In this document: piece after piece, positions 1-5,318 of the stretch
How positions within the stretch are numbered: position 1 is the first letter of the stretch
How the letters are laid out: each line of letters begins with the position of its first letter
Origin: an uncultured Verrucomicrobiota bacterium
Lineage (GTDB): Bacteria > Verrucomicrobiota > Kiritimatiellia > RFP12 > UBA1067
DNA: 6,486 nt
Assembly (NCBI GenBank): GCA_946615875.1
Contig: CAMOIK010000115.1
Location: 1 to 6,486 of the forward strand
Direction: 5' to 3'
Position numbers and translations under genes: made by a program
The notes under the pieces: model-generated
The model's database searches: none
What the model was told of the DNA's origin: nothing
Seen by the model: only the letters and a program-made list of their open reading frames with translations

Positions 1-92
1 TGGACGTGGCGGGCGTCGTTGTCGATGGCGTCGGCCGCGGCTCCGCCACCGTCAAAAAGGCCAATGCCGCGGTGCCGGTCGCAATAGATTAG
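1..92 (+). CDS. C-terminal tail of an unidentified protein (5' truncated)
   Basis: The frame starting at base 3 is open from the window edge and ends with TAG at 90-92, giving 29 residues that end in NAAVPVAID. Third codon positions are mostly G or C, as in the other genes here, and the other two forward frames look less gene-like. The tail is rich in Gly, Val and Ala and has no motif I recognise. Because pal follows, TolB would be the expected neighbour in a canonical tol-pal cluster, but this tail does not look like a TolB beta-propeller end, so I leave it unnamed. It is separated from pal by 137 bases holding a promoter and so probably belongs to a different transcript. Confidence 0.45.
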   Translation, partial: DVAGVVVDGVGRGSATVKKANAAVPVAID

Positions 93-177
93 AGTAGCTG
101 CGGCGCCATTGCCACGAAAACGGGTTTTGCGGATAAGGGTACGTCTAAAATCAATATCGCACAGCGACGTAAATTTA

Positions 178-186
178 TGGTATAAT
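178..186 (+). promoter_or_regulatory. Extended -10 promoter for pal
   Basis: TGGTATAAT is a perfect extended -10 element (TGn followed by TATAAT). No good -35 lies 16-19 bases upstream (the sequence there is like TCGCAC), so the TG extension would have to compensate. Transcription would begin near 193, leaving a 5' leader of about 37 bases before the pal ATG. The core closely matches the promoter upstream of the glycosyltransferase. Apart from this site I see nothing convincing in the 93-229 gap; a second AT-rich TAAAAT at 146-151 lacks a properly spaced -35. Confidence 0.55.
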
Positions 187-229
187 ATGCCCCAAGCCGA
201 GCAAAGGCATTTCAAGCAAAGGAGAAACC

Positions 230-811
230 ATGAAGCACAACACGATTCTGACAGCGATAGCGGTCTGTTCCGCTCTGGCGCTCGCAGGCTGCCGCTATGA
301 TTCCGCGAACGAGGGCGACGCGTCCGCGAACGACGCCGCGCTGACCGGCGGTGCGCAAGACGAAGAGACCGCGGAATTCGCGGACGGCCCCGGCGCGAAC
401 GACCAGGATGGCTCGCTCGACGCGCTCACGAGCCAAGGCAAGCCGTTCGACGAGCTCTACCAGCGCTGCACCGACATCGCGCTCGCGCCGGTCTATTTCG
501 GGCTGGACTCGACCGTGATCTCCAGCACCGAGATCGGCAAGGTCGATGCCGTCGTCCAGCACCTGACGGACAATCCCAACCGCGTCGTGATCGTGGAGGG
601 CCACTGCGACGAGCGCGGCTCCAACGAATACAACATGTCTCTCGGCGAGGCGCGCGCCGTGATCCTCTCCAACTATCTGACGGAGAGCGGCATCGCGCAG
701 GATCGCATCCAGACGCGCAGCTACGGCGAGGAACGCCCCGCGGCCGAAGGCACCGGCGAGAGCACGTGGGCGAAGAACCGCCGCGGCGAATTCGCGATAT
801 TCCAGAAGTGA
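230..811 (+). CDS. pal: Peptidoglycan-associated lipoprotein (Pal), OmpA-like
   Basis: Pal anchors the outer membrane to peptidoglycan as the outer partner of the Tol system. The 193-residue protein starts with a lipoprotein signal peptide (residues 1-20) and lipobox L-A-G-C, so C21 would be lipidated; R22 at +2 does not suggest inner-membrane retention. Residues 23-70 form a disordered linker with 12 Asp/Glu and no Lys or Arg. Residues 85-193 are an OmpA C-terminal domain with the signature GHCDERGSNEYNMSLGEARA at 124-143; D127 and R142 match the diaminopimelate-binding Asp and Arg of the family. The usual Thr of GHTDERG is Cys here. The ATG is preceded by AAAGGAG (218-224) at 5-base spacing, a good Shine-Dalgarno. 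Length is slightly above typical Pal (about 170). No tolQRAB genes are seen in the window. Confidence 0.93.
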   Translation: MKHNTILTAIAVCSALALAGCRYDSANEGDASANDAALTGGAQDEETAEFADGPGANDQDGSLDALTSQGKPFDELYQRCTDIALAPVYFGLDSTVISSTEIGKVDAVVQHLTDNPNRVVIVEGHCDERGSNEYNMSLGEARAVILSNYLTESGIAQDRIQTRSYGEERPAAEGTGESTWAKNRRGEFAIFQK

Positions 812-818
812 TTCTTCA

Positions 819-845
819 CGGAGCGGCCTTTCGGGTTCCGCTCCG
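819..845 (+). terminator. Perfect 8-bp hairpin after pal, possible terminator or mRNA-processing element
   Basis: CGGAGCGG (819-826) and CCGCTCCG (838-845) are exact reverse complements, with an 11-base loop in which CC/GG can pair further. It begins 7 bases after the pal stop codon and ends 9 bases before the tatB-like start. No T-run follows (GCAAAAG), so it is not a classical intrinsic terminator. It may attenuate transcription or protect the pal 3' end. It may also simply mask or space the initiation region of the next gene, which lacks a clear Shine-Dalgarno. Confidence 0.4.
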
Positions 846-854
846 GCAAAAGCC

Positions 855-1136
855 GTGCTGCTGGCATTCATATTCGACAGCGTAGGCTTCGGCGAGTGGC
901 TGGTCCTGCTCGCCGTGGCGCTTATGGTCCTCGGTCCGCGGCGCCTGCCGGAAGCGGCGCGGACGGTCGGGCGCTTCTACGCGAAGTTCCGCAGGGCGTC
1001 CGAAGGCTTCCGGCGTCAGCTCTTCGAGCTTGACAACGAGATACGCGCCGCAGAGTCCACGGCGGAGAGGGAAGCGCAGGATCTTTTCGTGATAGACGGC
1101 GACGAGGCGACGGCCAAACCGGCCATCGAGGCGTGA
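855..1136 (+). CDS. tatB: Sec-independent translocase subunit, TatA/TatB family (TatB-like)
   Basis: This is a small single-span subunit of the twin-arginine translocase, which exports folded proteins across the inner membrane. The 93-residue protein has one N-terminal transmembrane helix (about residues 13-27), the hinge signature LGPRRLPE (26-33), then a basic amphipathic helix (34-55) and an acidic, charged tail. The helix contains a Glu (E14 in FGEW) where E. coli TatB has Glu8 and TatA has Gln8, and the hinge also resembles TatB, so I favour TatB; a single bifunctional TatA/B is possible because no second paralogue is visible here. The start is a GTG at 855. No Shine-Dalgarno is evident, but no better upstream start fits the family's short N-terminus. 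The gene directly precedes tatC, and its stop (TGA, 1134-1136) lies within the tatC leader. Confidence 0.82.
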   Translation: MLLAFIFDSVGFGEWLVLLAVALMVLGPRRLPEAARTVGRFYAKFRRASEGFRRQLFELDNEIRAAESTAEREAQDLFVIDGDEATAKPAIEA

Positions 1137-1145
1137 GGGGGGGCG

Positions 1146-1150
1146 AAGGA
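1146..1150 (+). promoter_or_regulatory. Ribosome binding site deciding the tatC start
   Basis: AAGGA lies six bases before the ATG at 1157. This favours that start over the in-frame GTG at 1133, which overlaps the tatB stop codon and has no comparable site upstream. Confidence 0.6.
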
Positions 1151-1156
1151 CTTTCC

Positions 1157-1876
1157 ATGCCGACCGATCCCCCAATGCCGCTCATGGCGCACCTCACGGC
1201 GCTGCGCTCCTCGCTGTTCATCGCGGCGAGCGCGTGGGTCGTGTGCGCGGTGGTAGCGCTCGTGTTCTCGCCGGAGATACTGGCGTGGCTCAAGTCGCCG
1301 GCGGCGGAAGACCAGGCGCTGCTGGGCGGTCTCGATCTGACGAGCGGTTTCTCCACCATGCTGGACATCGCGGTCTGGGGCGGCACGTTCCTCTCCTTCC
1401 CCTTCCTTGTCTTCGCGGTCCTGCGGTTCGTCTTCCCGGCGCTCGATCTGCGCGAACGCACGGCCATACTCACGGCGCTGATATGCGGTTCAGGGCTGTT
1501 CATGGCCGGGGCGGCGCTTTCCTACGCCAAGACCCTGCCGCTCGTGGTCTCGGCGTTCCAGCAAATGAACAGGTGGATCGGCCTGAACGTGGGGACCATA
1601 CGCATAGAAGGCTACATCAAGATCGTGCTGAAGACGCTGCTGGCCTTCGGCTTCGTCTTCCAGATGCCAATGATCCTCTTCGTCCTGGGCTGCCTGGGCA
1701 TCGTCACCAGCCGGGCGCTGCGGGAGAAGCGGCGCATGGCGATAGTCCTTTCGTTCCTGGTGTCTATGTTCCTCACTCCCCCGGACCCGATGAGCCAGAT
1801 AATCATGGCCGTTCCGCTCTGCCTGCTCTACGAGGTCTCGATATGGGCGGTATGGCTCAAGGAAAGGCGGGCGTGA
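1157..1876 (+). CDS. tatC: Twin-arginine translocase core subunit TatC
   Basis: TatC is the six-span inner-membrane receptor for twin-arginine signal peptides. The 239-residue product matches the family length (about 240-260) and aligns with E. coli TatC almost residue for residue at the ends. Recognisable landmarks are HLTALR (12-17), the SP in the first periplasmic loop (LKSPAA), FVFPALDLRER with E100 (equivalent to E. coli E103), FGFVFQMP (164-171), LTPPD with D210 (equivalent to D211), and LYE with E226 (equivalent to E227). Two strongly conserved acidic residues are missing: the Glu of HLxELRxR is A15, and the transmembrane Glu of FGxxFExP is Q169; the second Arg of the first motif is S19. 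The rest is well preserved, so I read it as a functional but divergent TatC rather than a pseudogene. An in-frame GTG at 1133 would add eight residues, but the ATG with AAGGA is preferred. It is co-directional with the TatB-like gene 20 bases upstream. Confidence 0.95.
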   Translation: MPTDPPMPLMAHLTALRSSLFIAASAWVVCAVVALVFSPEILAWLKSPAAEDQALLGGLDLTSGFSTMLDIAVWGGTFLSFPFLVFAVLRFVFPALDLRERTAILTALICGSGLFMAGAALSYAKTLPLVVSAFQQMNRWIGLNVGTIRIEGYIKIVLKTLLAFGFVFQMPMILFVLGCLGIVTSRALREKRRMAIVLSFLVSMFLTPPDPMSQIIMAVPLCLLYEVSIWAVWLKERRA

Positions 1877-1913
1877 CAGCCGCCAAGGGCCTTCGCACGG
1901 CGGGCCGTCCACG

Positions 1914-3251
1914 ATGCAGATGAAGAACCGCGTTTCAGTGGCGCTCGGCTTCCTGGCGCTGATATTCGTCGGCGCCGTGCTGCTCGCTGCGCCGTTCGCG
2001 CGCGTGGAAGGCGCGTGGGGCCACTGGCGGGAGGCGCTTTTCACCTCGTTCTCCGCCGTGTGCGTGACGGGTCTTTCCGTCGTTGACATCGCGGCGGAAT
2101 ACAGCCGCGCCGGGCAGGTGGTTCTGATGGCGCTGGTGGAAATCGGCTGCCTGGGCCTGATGACGTGCGGCACGTTCCTGCTCGTGGCCATAGGGCGGCG
2201 CCTCTCGCTCAGCAGGGAGTTTTCGCTGATGAACGCATACGGCGTGGAACAGGTGCAGGGGCTTCGCGGGCTGATATGCTGGGTCGTGGGCTCTATGGCG
2301 GTGATCGAGACCGCGGGCGCGCTTGCGCTGTATCCGCGCTTCAGGTCGCTCTTTCCGGACGACGCGGCGTATATGTCGGCGTTCTATTCGCTGATGAGTT
2401 TCTGCAACGCCGGTTTCGGCATCCTGCCGCGTTCGCTGGCATCATTCGAGGACGAGCCGCTGGTGCTCTGCATACTTGCCACGGAGACGATACTCGGCGG
2501 CATAGGCTTCCTCGTGATCTACAACCTCTGCACGTTCAAGTTCCTGCGGCGGCGCACAGGCGGAGCGGGGCGCCTGTCGCTGCACACCAAAGTGGTGCTG
2601 CGCGTCAGCGCATATCTCCTCGCCATCGCCTTCGCCGCGTTTCTGCTGCTTGAATGGAATGGCGTCCTGGCGGGAATGCCGGTGCTGAAGAAGCTCTACA
2701 TCGGCTTCTACCAGTCGGTGACGCCGCGCACGTGCGGCTTCTGCGTCACGCCCACGGAAGATCTCAAGCCGCTCACCCGCCTGGTCTATGAGACGCTCAT
2801 GGTCATCGGCGGCGCGCCCGGCTCGGCCGCCGCCGGCATCAAGGTCACGACCCTGGCGGTCCTCATATACACGATCAAGGCGATGTGCTGCGGCGCCGGC
2901 GAAACGGTCATATACAAGCGCGTGGTGCCCATGGAGATCGTGCGCGAATCGATCGTGATCGTGGTCGCCCTGACCGCGCTTGCCACGCTGGTGACGGGTG
3001 CGCTCTTCGCGACCGAGGCGGATAGCGGCATAGCGCTGGACGCGCTGTTCTTCGAAGCCGTCTCCGCCATCACCACCACCGGACTTTCCGTCGGCGACAC
3101 GACGGCCAGTCTTTCCGCTCCGGGCAAAGCGGTGATTCTCGCCGCGATGTTCGCCGGGCGGCTGGGGGCGCTGTCGGTGGTGATGCTGATCGGCGACCGC
3201 GAACAGAAGACACACATCCGCTACCCAACCGAGGAGCTTGTGGTGGGCTGA
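1914..3251 (+). CDS. ktrB: Potassium uptake protein, KtrB/TrkH family translocating subunit
   Basis: This inner-membrane K+ translocating subunit has four repeated M1-P-M2 units. All four pore loops are visible with their filter glycines: TSFSAVCVTGL (44-54, G53), CNAGFG (164-169, G167), TPRTCGF (270-276, G275) and TTTGLS (387-392, G390). The ending AGRLGAL (414-420) followed by a cytosolic RYPTEELVVG matches KtrB closely, as does the length of 445 residues. Pore loop 3 has Cys at 274 where Ala is usual, and another Cys at 277. ATG 1914 and ATG 1920 are both possible starts, with no clear Shine-Dalgarno for either. KtrB normally works with a cytosolic RCK-domain regulator (KtrA/TrkA); none is encoded in this window. 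The gene begins 37 bases after tatC without a visible promoter, so it may be cotranscribed with the Tat genes, although no functional link is known. Confidence 0.95.
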   Translation: MQMKNRVSVALGFLALIFVGAVLLAAPFARVEGAWGHWREALFTSFSAVCVTGLSVVDIAAEYSRAGQVVLMALVEIGCLGLMTCGTFLLVAIGRRLSLSREFSLMNAYGVEQVQGLRGLICWVVGSMAVIETAGALALYPRFRSLFPDDAAYMSAFYSLMSFCNAGFGILPRSLASFEDEPLVLCILATETILGGIGFLVIYNLCTFKFLRRRTGGAGRLSLHTKVVLRVSAYLLAIAFAAFLLLEWNGVLAGMPVLKKLYIGFYQSVTPRTCGFCVTPTEDLKPLTRLVYETLMVIGGAPGSAAAGIKVTTLAVLIYTIKAMCCGAGETVIYKRVVPMEIVRESIVIVVALTALATLVTGALFATEADSGIALDALFFEAVSAITTTGLSVGDTTASLSAPGKAVILAAMFAGRLGALSVVMLIGDREQKTHIRYPTEELVVG

Positions 3252-3264
3252 AGCGCGCGGCGCA

Positions 3265-3294
3265 TTGACACGGCGGCGGGCAAAATGGTAAAAT
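3265..3294 (+). promoter_or_regulatory. Strong sigma-70-type promoter for the glycosyltransferase operon
   Basis: A perfect -35 TTGACA (3265-3270), an 18-base spacer and a -10 TAAAAT (3289-3294) preceded by the TGG extension. It sits in the 106-base gap between ktrB and the glycosyltransferase. Transcription would start near 3301, about 57 bases before the preferred ATG at 3358. The -10 region and the bases just after it match the pal promoter at 15 of 17 positions. Confidence 0.75.
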
Positions 3295-3317
3295 ATGTCC
3301 CCATGGAGGGCAAAAGG

Positions 3318-3365
3318 GTGAAAAAGAGCACGAATGGCGAGGTCGCGGAGGTGGGCAATGGATAA
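3318..3365 (+). CDS. Possible 15-codon leader peptide overlapping the glycosyltransferase start
   Basis: GGAGGG at 3305-3310 is followed seven bases later by GTG (3318), opening a short frame MKKSTNGEVAEVGNG that ends with TAA at 3363-3365. That stop lies just inside the glycosyltransferase gene, whose own Shine-Dalgarno and ATG (3358) are within the short frame. An alternative ATG at 3303 in the same frame, almost at the predicted transcript start, would give 20 codons. If translated, it could couple or tune translation of the enzyme. It is short, has no known homologue that I recognise and could be chance; the good ribosome binding site is the main support. Confidence 0.25.
   Translation: MKKSTNGEVAEVGNG
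3347..3351 (+). promoter_or_regulatory. Ribosome binding site deciding the glycosyltransferase start
   Basis: GGAGG with a six-base spacer to the ATG at 3358. The in-frame ATG at 3334 has no comparable site, and a stop at 3319-3321 excludes starts further upstream. Confidence 0.7.
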
Positions 3366-4593
3366 CCAGACCGCCGCTTTGTTCTTCGACGTCTTGTGCT
3401 TTGGCCTGAGCGTCGTATTCTTCTGGTCTTCGACGATTGTCCTCGTCGGTCTTCTCAAGCGCGAAAGGAAACATCCAAAAGCCGCGAAGAAGCTGAAGTT
3501 CGCCGTCCTTATATGCGCGCGCAACGAGGAGAGCGTGATCCGCCTCCCGGTCAAGAGCATCGCCATGGGCGCCTACCCGGCGGACCGCAGGGACATCATA
3601 GTTCTGGCCGACAACTGCACCGACGCGACCGCGGAGAAAGCGAGGGAGGCCGGGGCGATCGTCTGGGAGAAGCGCGTGCCCAGTTCGGGCAAGGGCGACG
3701 TGCTGGCGTGGGGCGTAGACCGCGTGCTGAAGGCCGGCGGCTACGACGCCATAGCGGTCTTCGACGCCGACAACATAGCGTCCGACCGCTGGTTCGACGA
3801 GATGAACGACGCCCTGCAGGACGGCGAGAAGGTCGTGACCGGGCGCCGTCACTCCTCCAACGCCAAGGCGAACGTGATCGCAGGCTGGTACACCGTCTAT
3901 TGGGACATGATGAACGAGCTGTCGAACCGCGTGCGCACCAACCTCGGGCTTTCCGGCAAGCTGACCGGCACAGGCTTCGCGTTCCTGCTTTCCGCGCTGG
4001 GAGAAGAGGGCTGGAAGACGCACACGATGGTCGAGGACGTGGAGTTCACGGTGCAGGGCAACCTGCGCGGGAACCGCGTCGCCTACGTGCCGGGTGCGGA
4101 CTACGCGGACGAACAGCCGGTGACTGTGGTTTACATGTGGCGGCAGCTGCGGCGCTGGGCGACCGGCGGCTGGCAGGTCGCCAGGTCGTATTTCTGGCCG
4201 TGGCTCAAGGGGATGTGCCGCCGACCTTCGCTGCGCCTCTTCGACAGCTACTTCGCCATCCTGACTGGAATGTCCGTCGCGTTTCTGCTGCTTTTCAACG
4301 TCGTCGCGCTGCTCGTCAAGCTGTGCAGCGCGTCGATGGACAACGTCCTGGCGATATTCACGTCGGTCTTCGTCTTCGTCTTCGTTTTCTTCATGGGCTG
4401 GATCACGGCGTGCTCGGCGGTGGCGCTTTCCAAGCGCAAGCGCCGGCCCCGCTGGATCGCGGTGGCCACGTTCCCGGTCTTCTCGCTGGTGCTCTCGGCC
4501 TCCGTGCTCTACACGCTGGTCTTCCCGACGCGCCGCTGGAAACCCATTCCGCACGGCTCGCGGGTCGATGACAACATCAAGGTCTCGCGATGA
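3358..4593 (+). CDS. Membrane-bound family 2 glycosyltransferase (processive, QxxRW type)
   Basis: This enzyme is predicted to transfer sugars from a nucleotide-sugar donor at the cytosolic face of the inner membrane, probably building or extending a polysaccharide or glycolipid. The 411-residue protein has one N-terminal membrane span (about 8-33), a GT-A domain (about 47-270) and three C-terminal spans (about 298-325, 329-355, 362-385). Catalytic motifs are in the expected order: ICARNEE (52-58), LADN with D85, FDADN with D136 and D138 (metal binding), MVEDVEF with E226/D227 (likely catalytic base region) and QLRRW (Q263-W267). The QxxRW motif with surrounding spans resembles cellulose, chitin or hyaluronan synthase-like enzymes, but the sugar cannot be read from sequence and no PilZ domain is present. 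It has its own promoter, and its stop overlaps the next gene's ATG. A short GTCTTC repeat encodes part of the second C-terminal span. Confidence 0.93.
   Translation: MDNQTAALFFDVLCFGLSVVFFWSSTIVLVGLLKRERKHPKAAKKLKFAVLICARNEESVIRLPVKSIAMGAYPADRRDIIVLADNCTDATAEKAREAGAIVWEKRVPSSGKGDVLAWGVDRVLKAGGYDAIAVFDADNIASDRWFDEMNDALQDGEKVVTGRRHSSNAKANVIAGWYTVYWDMMNELSNRVRTNLGLSGKLTGTGFAFLLSALGEEGWKTHTMVEDVEFTVQGNLRGNRVAYVPGADYADEQPVTVVYMWRQLRRWATGGWQVARSYFWPWLKGMCRRPSLRLFDSYFAILTGMSVAFLLLFNVVALLVKLCSASMDNVLAIFTSVFVFVFVFFMGWITACSAVALSKRKRRPRWIAVATFPVFSLVLSASVLYTLVFPTRRWKPIPHGSRVDDNIKVSR
4366..4389 (+). repeat. GTCTTC hexamer tandem repeat inside the glycosyltransferase gene
   Basis: Three exact GTCTTC units (4366-4383) are followed by one variant GTTTTC (4384-4389), encoding Val-Phe four times (residues 337-344) in a transmembrane helix. 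Change in copy number would add or remove two residues without shifting the frame. Confidence 0.75.
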
Positions 4594-5279
4594 ACCTCTA
4601 CGCCGCATTGCGTGACTGGATAGGGCAGGATCCGTTCTTCACGCTCCTCGAGCACGCGGGGACGTTCGCCGGCGCCGTTTCCGGCGTGAGGCTGGCGAGC
4701 GTGAAGCGCTTCGACTGGTTCGGGGCGTATGTGATCGGACTCGTGACGGCGCTGGGCGGCGGCACTCTGCGCGACGTGATGCTGAACATAGAACCGTTCT
4801 GGATGGCGAACGCCGGCTACGTGGTGACGTCGTTCGTGGCGGTCGTGTGCATATCGGTGTTCGGGCGGCGGTTCATCGACGGGCAGATCACGTGGTACAT
4901 ATGGGACACGCTGTCGATATCCTTCTTCATGGTCATAGGTCTGGAGAAGGCGCTGAAATACGGCAAGGCGTGGTGGTGCGCGATCTTCATGGGCGTCGTG
5001 ACGGCCGTGTTCGGCGGCGTGCTGCGCGACATCAGCATAAACACCGTGCCCCTCATATTCCGGAAGGAGATCTACGCGCTGGCGTGCGCGGCCGGCGGCG
5101 TAGTGTATCTGCTGCTGCGGCTCGTGGGCATGGACTCTCGCGCCTGCGCCACGGTATGCGTCGTCGCCATCTTCATCATCCGCGCCCTGGCGATACGCTT
5201 CCACCTCGGCGTCCCGGTCCTGCGCGGCCACAACCACTTCGCACACCACAAGAAGAAGCCGGCGGCCCAAAGCCGCTAG
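4590..5279 (+). CDS. TRIC / UPF0126 (YadS/YicG-like) membrane channel family protein
   Basis: The family contains prokaryotic TRIC-type trimeric cation channels and has also been annotated as glycine transporters; substrate cannot be assigned here. The 229-residue protein has about seven membrane spans and two copies of the family repeat. Repeat one has AGTFAGAVSGVRLA then LGGGTLRD (55-62); repeat two has GLEKALKYG then FGGVLRD (141-147), with the expected glycine-rich kink plus Arg-Asp in both. The second copy has Phe in place of the first Gly. The C-terminus (about 215-229) is a soluble His/Lys-rich tail (HNHFAHHKKK). The start ATG overlaps the glycosyltransferase stop as ATGA, with a weak AAGG (4579-4582) upstream, indicating translational coupling. 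Together with ktrB it gives this window two candidate K+-related membrane proteins, but they lie in different predicted transcripts. Confidence 0.92.
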   Translation: MNLYAALRDWIGQDPFFTLLEHAGTFAGAVSGVRLASVKRFDWFGAYVIGLVTALGGGTLRDVMLNIEPFWMANAGYVVTSFVAVVCISVFGRRFIDGQITWYIWDTLSISFFMVIGLEKALKYGKAWWCAIFMGVVTAVFGGVLRDISINTVPLIFRKEIYALACAAGGVVYLLLRLVGMDSRACATVCVVAIFIIRALAIRFHLGVPVLRGHNHFAHHKKKPAAQSR

Positions 5280-5298
5280 CGCCCTTGCACCCCCCAAG

Positions 5299-5316
5299 AA
5301 ACCTCTCAAACCTCTC
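5299..5316 (+). repeat. Tandem 9-base repeat in the acyl-CoA synthetase leader
   Basis: AAACCTCTC occurs twice, head to tail, ending two bases before the ATG at 5319. The whole 39-base gap (5280-5318) is rich in C and A, contains no Shine-Dalgarno and shows no promoter. Confidence 0.7.
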
Positions 5317-5318
5317 CC

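Noticed and set aside
116..128. AAAAC...GTTTT inverted repeat, considered as a terminator for the upstream gene
   Set aside because: The stem is AT-rich with a loop of about two bases, and the fold would be too weak.
109..300. Short frame from a TTG covering the pal promoter and gene start
   Set aside because: It covers the extended -10 site and the pal ribosome binding site, and its second half is the pal signal sequence in another frame.
1133..1159. GTG at 1133 as tatC start, overlapping the tatB stop as GTGA
   Set aside because: The ATG at 1157 has an AAGGA at ideal spacing and gives a TatC N-terminus in register with E. coli TatC. The overlap start remains possible but is less likely.
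3070..4608. Very long minus-strand open frame (512 codons) opposite ktrB and the glycosyltransferase
   Set aside because: It runs antisense to two well-identified genes. Its translation is Arg/His/Asp-rich low-complexity sequence typical of the complement of GC-rich coding DNA. The same applies to the long minus-strand frames at 212-871, 922-1503, 1490-2191, 2442-3566 and 4509-5624.
5262..5276. Small inverted repeat GCGGC...GCCGC at the end of the TRIC-family gene, considered as a terminator
   Set aside because: The stem is only 5-6 bp, lies within coding sequence and has no T-run after it.
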